This document shows, piece after piece, positions 1 through 10,029 of a stretch of DNA of 64,000 nucleotides. A model generated the notes under the pieces. That model made no database searches. It was not told where the DNA came from and was given only the letters and a program-made list of their open reading frames with translations. Location of the stretch: assembly GCA_949126835.1 (NCBI GenBank), contig OX421497.1, positions 12,805,132-12,869,131 of the forward strand, written 5' to 3'. The position numbers and the translations under genes were made by a program. Numbering within the stretch: position 1 is the first letter of the stretch; each line of letters starts with the position of its first letter. The DNA comes from Anisus vortex (Eukaryota > Mollusca > Gastropoda > Planorbidae).

Positions 1-1660
1 TCTAGGTCTCTCTCAGCTGGTTGAATATCTAGGGTATTAAGGGGAGCAGGCCTGTTTAAGAGTTCTTTGAAATATTCTACCCATCTCTTTTCCTGCTTTT
101 CTGCATTTGTTAGCTTATTACCTTCTTTGTCTTTGATAGGTTTATTTTGTTGCTGGAATTTGCCTGCTAATTTCTTTGTTATACTGTACAACTCCTTTAT
201 GTTTCCTTTAGATGCTGCTGTTTCTGCCTCCGCTGCCAGGTTGTTGATGTAATCATTTTTATATTTTTTAATGCCTTTTTTTTAACTTCCCTATTGGCTT
301 CTGTACAGTTCTCTTGAGCATCTTTTTTCAAGGCCCTGGTTCGGCTGTTCATCAAAACAACTTTCTTTTCTTTCCGTTGCTTAATTTTTTTGAGAGTGTT
401 ATCTGAAAGCCAAGGTTTATTGGGGTGTGTTTTTATCCCTAGCACTTGCTTGCATGTTGTGTTCCATGCTTCCTTTATTGATTCCCATTGTGTGCCTATG
501 TCATCATTTGCTTCCAGGTCTTCTAGGGCCTTAAATCTATTTCTCAGTTCAATTCTAAATTCATTGTTTACGTTCGTTTCCTTTAGAAATGTGACATTGT
601 ATTGTGTTCTGCGTCTTGGGCAATCTCTTTGTCTTTTAAGTCGTAGCCTAATTTGGCCCACTAATAAGTAATGGTCAGAAGCTACGTCAGCACTTCTGAA
701 AACTCTTACGTTTTGCATTGAGCGCCTGAATTTCTTTTTGATGCAAATATGGTCGATTTGGTTGTGTGTATGATGATCTGGTGACATCCATGTGGCTTTG
801 TGAATATCTTTGTGCTGGAATATGCTGCCTCCTATTACTAATGAATTATCTGCACAAAAATTAATAAACAACTCTCCATTCTCGTTTTTTATTCCTAAGC
901 CCTGTCTCCCCATTATCTCCTCATATCCTTTGTTATCATAGCCTATTTTTGCATTAAAGTCTCCCATCACTATTGTTAAGTCTTTATCTTTAAATCTATT
1001 TAGAACTGTCTGTAGTTTACTATATAAATTATTCTTTATTTCATCCTCTTGTTCATTTGTTGGAGCATAGCACTGTATAACATTGAGATTGATCCCCTTC
1101 TTGAAAGTCCTGAAAGATGCTGTTATTATCCGAGACCCTTCCGGTTGCCACTCTATAAGTGATTGATTAGCCTGTGGTGATAGTATTATGGCTACTCCCT
1201 CTGTGTGTTGAGCGTTCTCATCCTCGTGGCCTGAGTAAAGAATGGTTTCACCTGTTGATAGTTTAGTTTTTCCTGACAGTATCCATCTCGCTTCACTCAC
1301 TCCTAGTATACTTATATTGTATTTTTTCATTTCTGAAGCTACTTGGTGGGCCTTCCCCATCTCATACATTGTTCTCACATTCCAGTTGCCAACCTGGGTA
1401 TTTTTCCTCAGAGAGAAGGAGGTAGTCTGCCTATCAGCTCCGTTTCGGGTTTGGCTGACCTGCTTCATAATCCTTTTGACAGGGCCTCCCTTCTCTGAAA
1501 ATGGCAGACATGTAATTGATTTTGTTGATGATTTTGTAGCAAGGTAGTTTTTTACACTGGTGGGTTGCTAGCCCAACGCAGAAACCTACAAACATGCATG
1601 AACCTGTTGGCCTGGCCCACTTGCCAGTATGCCCCGTCACCACGTCAAGGTAGGTTCTCG
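1..1660 (-). mobile_element. LINE (non-LTR retrotransposon), 5' part, running off the window edge
   Basis: The minus strand carries the endonuclease end of a non-LTR retrotransposon of the type often labelled craniofacial development protein 2-like. The 5' leader lies around 1470-1660 and the coding part runs to base 1, so reverse transcriptase must lie outside the window. The reading frame is broken near 255-285, in an A-rich run on the coding strand; after a one-base shift it stays open to base 1. An old copy or a homopolymer sequencing error would both explain this. Confidence 0.85.
197..1468 (-). CDS. LINE apurinic/apyrimidinic-type endonuclease domain (frameshifted ORF2 N-terminus)
   Basis: The 423-residue reading frame starts with a short basic leader. 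An exonuclease-endonuclease-phosphatase fold follows from about residue 27. Expected catalytic elements are visible: NWNVRTM near 28-34, SEARW with Glu59, GDFN with Asp170 and Asn172, NQIDH with Asp239, and SDH at 264-266. In this family the domain nicks target DNA to prime reverse transcription. The last 20 or so residues, after the KKKALK stretch, are out of frame; the true continuation reads in another frame through residues such as RWVEYFKELLNR. The Met at 1468 is the first in frame, but the native start is uncertain. Family identity is secure; activity is doubtful because of the frameshift. Confidence 0.88.
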   Translation of the reverse strand: MKQVSQTRNGADRQTTSFSLRKNTQVGNWNVRTMYEMGKAHQVASEMKKYNISILGVSEARWILSGKTKLSTGETILYSGHEDENAQHTEGVAIILSPQANQSLIEWQPEGSRIITASFRTFKKGINLNVIQCYAPTNEQEDEIKNNLYSKLQTVLNRFKDKDLTIVMGDFNAKIGYDNKGYEEIMGRQGLGIKNENGELFINFCADNSLVIGGSIFQHKDIHKATWMSPDHHTHNQIDHICIKKKFRRSMQNVRVFRSADVASDHYLLVGQIRLRLKRQRDCPRRRTQYNVTFLKETNVNNEFRIELRNRFKALEDLEANDDIGTQWESIKEAWNTTCKQVLGIKTHPNKPWLSDNTLKKIKQRKEKKVVLMNSRTRALKKDAQENCTEANREVKKKALKNIKMITSTTWQRRQKQQHLKET

Positions 1661-1679
1661 GCGGGGCATCGACATTATA

Positions 1680-1943
1680 TATGCATGCTTTAAATCAATA
1701 AAAACGAATTTTTTTATTTTATTTTTTTTTATTTTTTTTTAAGGTAGTGGGTGGCTTTCAGGTAGGTAGGCTATAAGTAGTATAAGCCACACTTTTTGCT
1801 TACACTGTTGTGGAAAAAAAAAGCCTATCAAATCAACTATAACTAGCAGGTATACAAACATAAAACTTTCAAAATAAATTAAAAAATTATATTATATACC
1901 AATAGATAGGTATGAAAGAAACAATCCATTTCTATATCATTTA
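1680..1943. other. AT-rich spacer, no gene seen
   Basis: A/T-rich stretch with T-runs at about 1710-1740. It may hold the insertion boundary of the adjacent LINE, but no clear target duplication was found. Confidence 0.5.
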
Positions 1944-2205
1944 TTAAGCCTCAGAGGCCCAAATTATTTTCTGGCTCTGGGTGAGGGCCCTATACAATAA
2001 AGGCAGTAACTATAAGTTAATAAAAAAAAACTAGAAATCACAATTAATTCCCTTTTGTTCCACAGATGGAACACTGGGCTTTAAGGGTAAAAAAAGAAGT
2101 CAAACCACGTATTTAATAAATATTTGTAAGTTTTTGAACAAGGGGGGGGGGGGGGGGCATTAAACATAGTGGGTCACCGGTGACCCGGTGGGCCTCAGAG
2201 GTTAA
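1944..2205. mobile_element. piggyBac-like MITE with TTAA borders
   Basis: Both ends carry TTAA (1944-1947 and 2202-2205) next to inverted copies of CCTCAGAGGCCCA (left) and TGGGCCTCAGAGG (right). TTAA target duplication is characteristic of the piggyBac superfamily. Nothing coding is visible in the 262 bp. A 17-base G run (about 2142-2158) and the perfect palindrome GGGTCACCGGTGACCC (2171-2186) lie near the right end. The left end has one extra G between TTAA and CCTC, so the exact terminus is uncertain. Confidence 0.55.
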
Positions 2206-2404
2206 AATTGAATAAAAACAAATAATTTTTAAGTGATGAAATCTGAGTAACAAAGACAAAGAAGGAAAACTGAAGCTGACTTATTATGGTGAAACTTGTT
2301 TTAGTTACCTCCCTTGCCTTGATATTTTCCGGCCGAACAAATTTTATGTACTTTGCAGATTGTGTTACAATATTTACGCATCCATATTTTTTTTATACAA
2401 CGTA

Positions 2405-2530
2405 CATTTTTAGTTGGCTAAAATTTGTACAATTTTAGTTGGCTAAAATTTGTACAATTTTAGTTGGCTAAAATTTGTACAATTTTAGTTGGCTAAAATT
2501 TGTACAATTTTAGTTGGCTAAGATTTGTAT
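2405..2530. repeat. 25-bp tandem repeat, about 4.7 copies
   Basis: The core TTAGTTGGCTAAAATTTG followed by TACAATT repeats every 25 bp with almost no divergence; the last copy has one substitution (AAGATTTG). Confidence 0.95.
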
Positions 2531-2589
2531 CTACACAAGAGACTATTTTTTAGAGCACCTTACGATATCTGTAATTTATTAATATACAA

Positions 2590-3040
2590 GCTACATTGCC
2601 CGGCGTTGCCCGGGTGAAAAAAAAAAAGGACTGTCTGGGGTGCAGATAACAAATTTATAAACTACACTTACTGAATACTTTTAGGAAAGTAAATAAATAT
2701 TGTAATAGGGTAAAAAAAAATAGTCAAATATTTTTATTTAACAAAATCTATATTGCCTATAGATTTACAATGTCTTTTGTTTTTAAAAGTTTGAAAAATT
2801 AATTGTCGAAAAAAAAAAAAGTAGGCCTATAGTCTAACTGGAGAATCGAACCCTGGTCGCCCGTATAGCAGTCGACTACGTTTACCACTGAGCTATCGAA
2901 GACACATGTCCGATGTGAAAAATTATTAGACGGTATATTGGGCTAGGCCTAGATAGGTCAGTGACACACGTGTTTTCAAATTGACCAACGGGGATCCTCG
3001 CGGGGCTTAACACTGTCTTTTTATATATATAGATTATATT
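2590..3040 (-). repeat. Interspersed repeat with tRNA-like segment (SINE-like)
   Basis: On the minus strand, 2835-2905 resembles a degenerate tRNA: an A-box-like TAGCTCAGTGGTAA and a B-box-like GGGTTCGATTCTCC are present, but the acceptor stem pairs only partly. To the left lies an imperfect palindrome around CCCGGCGTTGCCCGGG (2598-2613). The whole looks like a retroposed or mobile repeat rather than a working tRNA gene. Confidence 0.45.
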
Positions 3041-3499
3041 ATTGCTATTGGTGTAAAATCCTAAGAAAACTAAAGATAGGTGTATAGTATTACTAGATCT
3101 ATATCAAAAATCGATCTAGTGCGAATTTATCAAATTATTACATGGAAAAAGGTCTTACATTTTTTTAATGCATCACACTTAAACACATGTGCAAAAAATC
3201 GTGACGTAAAAATAGGAAATTCAAAAGCCACATAGGGGCCTACGGTGAGATACCCACTATACTGTAGGCTATACAGTATACAGTCTATACTTCTATACTC
3301 TATACTATATCTATAAGCATAAGCTTAAGTTAATTTTAATCAGAGTAAAAGAAATACGCGAAGCACAATGAGTGTAACATTTAATGCTTACCCCCAGAAG
3401 TAACGAGTCCCGAAAGAATCCCGACTACAAAAGCATTTTGTTTAATCATATTATCAGACGCAGTATCAAACACATTTAGTTTTTTCTAATGAAATATGT

Positions 3500-3770
3500 A
3501 AGCCCAGCAGTGTCCAGCAGTGTCCATCAGTGTCCACCAGTGTCCAGCAGTGTCCACCAGTGTCCAGCAGTGTCCAGCAGTGCCCAGCAGTGTCCAGCAG
3601 TGTCCAGCAGTGTCCACCAGTGTCCAGCAGTGTCCAGCAGTGTCCAGCAGTGTCCAGCAGTGTCCAGCAGTGTCCAGCAGTGTCCAGCAGTGTCCAGCAG
3701 TGTCCAGCAGTGTCCAGCAGTGTCCAGCAGTGTCCAGCAGTGTCCAGCAGTGTCCAGCAGTGTCCAGCAG
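3500..3770. repeat. 10-bp minisatellite, about 27 copies
   Basis: The unit TGTCCAGCAG repeats in exact 10-bp phase with a few variants (TGTCCACCAG, TGTCCATCAG, TGCCCAGCAG) concentrated in the left third. Because 30 nt has no stop, long reading frames appear on both strands; they are a by-product of the repeat. Confidence 0.98.
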
Positions 3771-3780
3771 CGTTAAAATA

Positions 3781-4075
3781 CTTCTGAACATGGAAACTGA
3801 AAACAAGCATTCTGGCGATCTATTTAGCTGAAAAAAAATGCGTGCTCGTAATACTTAATACCATAACCTATTCTGTCTTAGACTGTATATTGAGCCTACT
3901 TTGTCATTTCCAACTAAATATCTTTGTAAAACAAGGTTTACCAGCTTGTTGGTTATCAAGTCTAAATACAGAATCTGTATTGCGTCCGTCGTGTTGGATT
4001 AAAACCAATTATCACCTTTGGGGTTTTGGTGGCACAATTATTGTGTGTAAAGTAGTAGGGACAATAGGAGGTCCT
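3781..4075. other. Unique spacer between two minisatellites
   Basis: No recognisable gene, RNA or transposon end was seen. Confidence 0.5.
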
Positions 4076-5266
4076 CGTAAATGAAAGGTGTGTTCAAGTA
4101 GTAGGGAAAGTAGTAGGGAAAGTAGGAGGTCCTCGTAAATGAAAGGTGTGTTCAAGTAGTAGGGAAAGTAGTAGGGAAAGTAGGAGGTCCTCGTAAATGA
4201 AAGGTGTGTTCAAGTAATAGGGAAAGTAGTAGGGAAAGTAGGAGGTCCTCGAAAATGAAAGGTGTGTTCAAGTAGTAGGGAAAGTAGGAGGTCCTCGTAA
4301 ATGAAAGGTGTGTTAAAGTAGTAGGGAAAGTAGGAGGTCCTCGTAAATGAAAGGTGTGTTCAAGTAGTAGGGATGTAGGAGGTCCTCGTAAATGAAAGGT
4401 GTGTTCAAGGAGTAGGGAAAGTAGGAGGGAAAGTAGGAGGCCCTCGTAAATGAAAGGTGTGTTCAAGGAGGAGGGAAAGTAGGAGGTCCTCGTGAATGAA
4501 AGGTGTTTTCAAGGAGTAGGGAAAGTAGGAGGTACTCGTAAATGAAAGGTGTTTTCAAGTAGTAGGGAAAGTAGGAGGTCCTCGTAAATGAAAGGTGTGT
4601 TCAAGGAGTAGGGAAAGTAGGAGGGAAAGTAGGAGGCCCTCGTAAATGAAAGGTGTGTTCAAGGAGGAGGGAAAGTAGGAGGTCCTCGTGAATGAAAGGT
4701 GTTTTCAAGGAGTAGGGAAAGTAGGAGGTACTCGTAAATGAAAGGTGTTTTCAAGTAGTAGGGAAAGTAGGAGGTCCTCGTAAATGAAAGGTGTGTTCAA
4801 GGAGTAGGGAAAGTAGGAGGTCCTCGTAAATGAAAGGTGTTTTCAAGGAGTAGGGAAAGTAGGAGGTCCTCGTAAATGAAAGGTGTTTTCAATGAGTAGG
4901 GAAAGTAGGAGGTCCTTGTAAATGAAAGGTGTTTTCAAGGAGTAGGGAAAGTAGGAGGTCCTCGTAAATGAATGGTGTGTTCAAGGAGTAGGGAAAGTAG
5001 GAGGTCCTCGTAAATGAAAGGTGTTTTGAAGGAGTAGGGAAAGTAGGAGGTCCTCGTAAATGAAAGGTGTTTTGAAGGAGTAGGGAAAGTAGGAGGTCCT
5101 CGTAAATGAAAGGTGTTTTCAAGGAGTAGGGAAAGTAGGAGGTCCTCGTAAATGAAAGGTGTGTTCAAGGAGTAGGGAAAGTAGGAGGTCCTCGTAAATG
5201 AAAGGTGTTTTGAAGGAGTAGGGAAAGTAGGAGGTCCTCGTAAATGAAAGGTATGTTCAAGAAGTA
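4068..5266. repeat. About 45-bp minisatellite with internal sub-repeats
   Basis: Units combine GGTCCTCGTAAATGAAAGGT with a GTGTTCAAG or TTTTCAAG segment and one or two AGTAGGGAAAGTAGGA sub-blocks. The left part has longer units with a doubled AGTAGTAGGGAAAG block; from about 4790 units become shorter and more uniform. A block of about 220 bp around 4395-4600 recurs almost exactly at 4600-4800, showing block duplication. Not coding. Confidence 0.95.
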
Positions 5267-5267
5267 G

Positions 5268-5390
5268 GGCTGTGAAGACTCAGGGACACCGTCCAGACCC
5301 GAGGAGCAAAGTCTAGCCTTCACCAGGATTCCAACCCAGGACCTTACCTTCGTTGCGCCTGCCGAACGACTAGACTATTGCCGTGTCTCT
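5268..5390 (-). repeat. tRNA-derived SINE, 5' fragment
   Basis: The minus strand matches the tRNA-like head and first part of the SINE family seen intact at 23283. The B-box region reads GGGTTGGAATCCTGG and is followed by the CTCGGGTCTGGACGG body. It abuts the minisatellite directly. Confidence 0.7.
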
Positions 5391-6060
5391 TTTGTAATAA
5401 ATAAGCTATTTTTTTCAGGGTTATTACCTAGACGTATTTTAAACAAACGACGTAATGCAAGTAATTTTTTGGTCGCATCTAAAAACGACGTACACCAAGT
5501 TTGGACATAGGCTATTCCAAAGCAGTCTTATACCTTGAGAGAGTGTGTGCGTGTGGCTATGTGACAGATAAATGGAGAATATTTTTCTCGATTCTCCCGT
5601 TTAAAAAAAAATGTCTATTAAGAATAAACAAGGGGCAGGGTCAGAGATTAGTGGGTTTGAAGTTGGCGAAGGACGGGTGACTGCTGCATCACGTTGGACA
5701 AGGAAGTCAATTAAACAGGTATCCGCCACAAATAGAACAAATAGAACAAATAGAAAATGTTGAAAAGTTGGCGACTGTCAAAGATAAGATTCTAACTAAC
5801 TCGCGGTGAATTTAACCGCAAACCTGATAATTTTTTGTACACATGTACGGACCCGCCTTATGAATCAGTCTATTAAATAAGGACAAGGTAAAAGATAAGA
5901 TTCAACCCATTTCCTCATATAAGGGCCGTTTTTTTGGTAAGGGAGGTAACAGATAGACATAGCTCACATAACGTATGTACTATGTGAATAATTTATAATT
6001 TAAAAAAATGTATCACTCGGCTGAAAGTGGCATTGCATTGTAGATGCATTTTTATAATAA
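5391..6060. other. AT-rich spacer, no gene seen
   Basis: Contains a short tandem AGAACAAAT (about 5733-5755) and no coding signal that could be supported. Confidence 0.5.
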
Positions 6061-6370
6061 TAATAAATCTTGTATAGGTTTATACCGTTGATGACAGTTC
6101 TATGCGCTGACAACAGATGCAGACGACGAAGAACAGACGAAAATGTATACATGTACAGGTAAATACTGGATTAGGTGAGTCTTCAGCCGGCTCCTGAAGG
6201 TGTCGAAGCTAGGGCTCTGACGAAGCTGTAGTGGGATGGGATTCCAGGCGGACTGGTCCGCGTAGGCTAATGCCCGATGGGCATCGGACACCAGCTTCGC
6301 ACGAGGGATCCGAACACTGAGTGCGTCAGAAGCCGAGCGAAGTGGACGGGATTGGGTGCAGACCTCGAGA
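6061..6370 (-). mobile_element. LINE 3' end (reverse transcriptase C-terminal tail)
   Basis: On the minus strand a short frame (6100-6291) includes SAWNPIPLQLRQSPSFDTF followed by a basic stretch. This is the conserved C-terminal tail of CR1/L2-like reverse transcriptase ORFs (typical W-N-x-L-P-x-x-L-R...F-K/R pattern). Upstream sequence continues the similarity with frame breaks. A 5'-truncated, dead copy. Confidence 0.65.
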
Positions 6371-6561
6371 CATTCTAGTAATTACAAGAAAGTCAAAGCC
6401 GAGGCAGAATCCAAGTGAAGCCATTAGAAGAATCTGGCAATATAATCAGTGAAATAGTATTCGTGTTTATCACCCGGGGATGTCGTATAATTTGCCGTAA
6501 ACCCCTCACCCCCTCCCCGTTAGCTAACTATACCAATACATTTTTAACAAATTAAAAACTA

Positions 6562-6598
6562 TGAGAGAGTGAGAGAGAGACAGAGAGAGAAACAGAGA

Positions 6599-6640
<42 letters not shown>
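6562..6640. repeat. GA microsatellite
   Basis: Alternating GA with a few interruptions. Confidence 0.97.
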
Positions 6641-6643
<3 letters not shown>

Positions 6644-6783
6644 AATAAACAATGTGATAAAAACAACAAACCTTTTATTTTGGAAAATGGTTTTCTTTTT
6701 ACGGCTTATGGACTCAATATCGTAAACCAGGTCAGCTAGTTCTTTCAGCCATATAGAGAACTGCAATAAGGCAAAAGGAGGCA

Positions 6784-7005
6784 GAGAGGCCAAGCCGACA
6801 GCGCGTTCGTCTGGCGTACCGAAGGTTCTGGATTCGAATCCATGTGAATGCTAGGATTTGTTTCCGGGTCTGGAGGATATCCTCGAGTCTCTGGTGGATA
6901 CCCGACCTTAGTTGAGGTAAAGAAAAGGTGGCTGGGTATCGTGCTAGGCACACAATCCCATAGTAAGTGACCTAATGGCCATAGAAACTGATAACACTTT
7001 TATAC
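6784..7005 (+). repeat. tRNA-derived SINE, plus strand
   Basis: A-box region CCAAGCCGACAGCGCG, B-box GGATTCGAATCC, then the family body (GGGTCTGGAGG, TACCCGACC, GCTAGGCACACAATCCC). The 3' tail is shorter than in the copy at 23283. Confidence 0.8.
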
Positions 7006-7483
7006 GATGAAAATTGTAGATTGAAGATATACAATCTAAAATTACGCGCTTTTCTTCGGCAAAGTTATTGATACAATTTTTAGCTCCCCCACCCTCCTTG
7101 TCAACGATTTTAAAACTTTCAGAGACACCCTCCCCCCCAACAAAATTTTATACGCTGGATTTTGTATTTTCAATTGAATAATTCAAATTATAGAATTTAA
7201 ATTGACTATATAACTCTCATAGGCGTAGCCGCGAGCACACCCCCCCCTTCCCCACTTTCACTATGTGCCCATCCCCTTAACACCCCCTCCACAATCGTAA
7301 TACCTGATGTTTTTATTTACTCCACAGAATGCCATTTATAGAAACAGGAACAAGTTGAAACGCCAAGGTTTTTTTTTTTATTCAGCCAATCAGAACTCTA
7401 GAATGGCAGTTTTAATTTCCATCGACAGATAACGCACGTTGTGCATTGTACAAACATTTTTAGACACATTCGGTTTGATTACA

Positions 7484-7557
7484 ATGGATAAGCCTACAAT
7501 GAATAAAAAAAACAGCTCTTGTGCTCGGAATCCCTTCTGGAATCGTTATTTTAGGAG
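7484..7557 (+). pseudogene. 4TM gene copy 1, exon 1 (one-base insertion)
   Basis: Starts at the ATG in ACAATGGATAAGCC, identical to copy 2, and ends at GGAG before GTAAAT. The extra A at 7505-7512 shifts the hydrophobic segment out of frame. Confidence 0.8.
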
Positions 7558-8343
7558 GTAAATTTAAGTTAAACATTATTCTTAACATCTTTCTCTTAAT
7601 CTTGTTCAAGGCTTAGCAACAGGCGGCTGGAAACAATACGGTCCGCTAAACCTCTTAGGTTAGCCCCTTCAGAGCCTTTTTAAACTACAGTTTTATTTTT
7701 ATTCAATGTATGTATATGATTTATATACATTTCTAGAAAGTGTGGCCCAACTTGTTGTATCAAAGTACTTATATTGCTTAAAAATAGAAACACTATTTTT
7801 AGTTAAAAGGCCGTTTATGTTTTATTTTCGAAATCCAAGCAAAAACATGGGTGTGGCCCTACTGTTTAGTACATGTGGAATGAAATGTTTAAAATGTGTA
7901 AATATTAAATAAATTGATTAATCATTTAAACAATATTTTACACACTGGATGATTTCAACAGCATACAGTCTGTTATCACCAAATAACTGGTACGATTTTT
8001 TAAACAAATAATAGGCCTAATTATATTATTTTTACAAAGGTTATGAAGAAAACACATTAAAAATTTACTTTTAATTGAATTGTCAAAATAATATAAATCT
8101 ATTGATAGAATCACAAAAATATAGCATTTATGATAATCATGATAAGTTTGGATGTTCAAAGAAGAAATGTTTTATCAACAAAGGTTAGTAGGCACATCAC
8201 TCAATTGATCCATATATATATAGGCTATTATATTACTTGTTGACATATGCCTGTAGATTTTTGTATTTAAAGTACTTATATATATTGTGTACTCCTGTTA
8301 AGAATAATAGCCTAATAATAAGCCTATTTATTTAAAAGTAGCC
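7558..8343. other. Intron 1 of copy 1, first part
   Basis: AT-rich intron; the part around 7930-8300 is homologous to copy 2 intron 1 at about 42080-42480. No separate gene seen. Confidence 0.6.
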
Positions 8344-8351
8344 TATATAGA

Positions 8352-9276
8352 TAGGGTTGCCAGACGTGCCCTCCTTTTAGCCCTTCGTCCTCCGTCCGGC
8401 AGGCAAAGCTAAAAACCCTAAAAATGTCCGGCTTTTGTACTGCAAAGTCATTTAACATCCTTAGTGCATTATTCGTGTTCTTATTATATTTATTTACTGT
8501 CAATAAGTGGCTGGGTCTTGTAAAGCAAAACGCTGGAGTTGCCCAAATGAGGCAAATGCACGTTGCTTTTCAGAGTTACTAAAAATGTGTGAACTTTTTT
8601 TCTATATACCTGGACGCAATGGTAATGTGGAAAAAGAGTTTAAACGCTCAATGGACAAAGGAAAGAAACAAGACTCTCAGCCTAGTTAACTCTGTAAATG
8701 GCATTATTTTTACAAAGTATAACTTGAAAAATCTTACATGTGAACAGTTTTATACATTCGTGCTTGCTAACAAGGATCTTCTGAAATAAAGTTGGCTCGT
8801 CAGATAAATATTTGTTGTATAAGTAAGAAATATGATAATGTATTAGCTGTAGAATTCTCGTATTCTTTATTTCTTCAGTGTAGCATAAGGCAGCAACGAA
8901 GTTCTTACATGCCTCCCTATTCTGGGCAAGCCATCTGATTTCTGTAGAATTAACTGTTTAATTTTTCAAAAAATATAGTACTGTTGCATTTGGAAAAAAA
9001 AAGTCAATTGAATTTATATTTAATTTAATTTTTTTACAAGACGTTTTCTTAGTTAATGTACTGATAAGATAATTAGGCCTATTGGAAATTGTTATATACT
9101 GATTGCTGGTTTAATCAGCATTAAATTGAAAACTTTAAATTGTTTGAAATGAAACCCTCAATGTGTCCTCCTTTTGGTACTCATGTGTCCTCCTTTTGTT
9201 ACCCATGTGTCCTCCTTTGTCCTCCTTTTTGTCTCTCTATGTCCTCCTTTTGGTACCCATGTATCTGGCAACCCTA
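8352..9276 (+). mobile_element. hAT DNA transposon remnant, 8-bp TSD TATATAGA
   Basis: The ends are inverted: TAGGGTTGCCAGA at left and TCTGGCAACCCTA at right. Perfect 8-bp direct repeats TATATAGA flank it (8344-8351 and 9277-9284), diagnostic of the hAT superfamily. The matching site in copy 2 intron 1 (about 42475) lacks it, so it inserted after the gene duplication. Inside is a fragment of transposase C-terminus. Confidence 0.88.
8589..8789 (+). pseudogene. hAT transposase C-terminal (dimerisation) fragment
   Basis: The frame contains NAQWTKERN and CEQFYTFVLANKDLLK, as in the C-terminal dimerisation region of hAT transposases. Upstream coding sequence, including the zinc finger and catalytic residues, is absent or out of frame, so the element cannot supply transposase. 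Confidence 0.65.
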
Positions 9277-9284
9277 TATATAGA

Positions 9285-9740
9285 TGACTCCTACCAAATG
9301 GACAAAACAACATACTTTATGACGATACACACAAAATTTGGGCAAACCAGGCAGCCAGTTTAACAGAAAGCAAAGCGACAAAAATTACTCCAGAGCACTT
9401 TCTACTTGCAGTCGTTATCTTGTGTGTGTATGTGCATACGTCTATTAATAGCTTATACCACGTAGAAATAATTTTAAATACCAGTATCAGACGATTGTTT
9501 AATAACAGGAAATACAATTTTAAGCTTTGGATAGGGCCCCAGGAGGTGGGCGTGTGCAGCTTTTTGGTGTTTAAAGTGCAGTTGGCCTTATTCGTGCCCA
9601 CCACTGGCCTATACAATTTAGACGTTTTTTTCTCTCTTCTATTAGCCTATATTTTTATACTAGTTAGGTAAATTTCCGTACTGCGAAACCTTAAATTACT
9701 TTCTAAGTTGCATTCCAGTTATATTTAACAGTGGCTAGTA
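9285..9740. other. Intron 1 of copy 1, part homologous to copy 2
   Basis: Matches 42478-42930 in copy 2 with moderate divergence. Small open frames in both copies are not conserved as protein. Confidence 0.6.
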
Positions 9741-9744
9741 AGTA

Positions 9745-10028
9745 AGTAAATTGACCATCGGACCAAATTGATCCATTTCGCCGGTGAAGCAGCGTTCACC
9801 AGTTTCTGTGTCCACGGCATACTAGGTGATTGTGTGGCCAACACTATGCACAACCGCCTTAACTTTACCCCAACTAAGGTCAGGTACCCTTCAGTGCAGG
9901 GTAAACTCAGGGACAATGTCACTCGGACACACGCTAGGCCCAGGAAAAAATCCTAGCCTGCACCAGGATTCTAGCCCAGGACCTTCGGTACGCCAGCCGA
10001 ACGCGCTACCGCAAGGCCGCCATACCCC
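9745..10028 (-). repeat. tRNA-derived SINE, minus strand
   Basis: Near full length: tail with CGGACCAAATTGATCC at left, body, then the tRNA-like head at right (GTACGCCAGCCGAACGCGC). Absent from copy 2 at the matching point (about 42930), so it is younger than the duplication. Confidence 0.85.
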
Positions 10029-10029
10029 A

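Noticed and set aside
2142..2158. Run of 17 G as a quadruplex-forming regulatory site
   Set aside because: Sits within a MITE and is of a length prone to sequencing error; no gene nearby that it could plausibly control.
2835..2905. Possible functional tRNA gene (minus strand)
   Set aside because: The acceptor stem pairs poorly and it lies within an interspersed repeat; better seen as a tRNA-like part of a SINE.
3466..3831. Open frames on both strands encoding repeated GHCWTLLDTA or VSSSVQQCPA
   Set aside because: They arise only because the 10-bp repeat has no stop in any frame; no start context, splice signals or non-repeat coding sequence supports them.
4152..5168. Minus-strand frames of repeated FHLRGPPTFPT type
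   Set aside because: By-product of the 45-bp minisatellite; frame changes with each unit-length variant.
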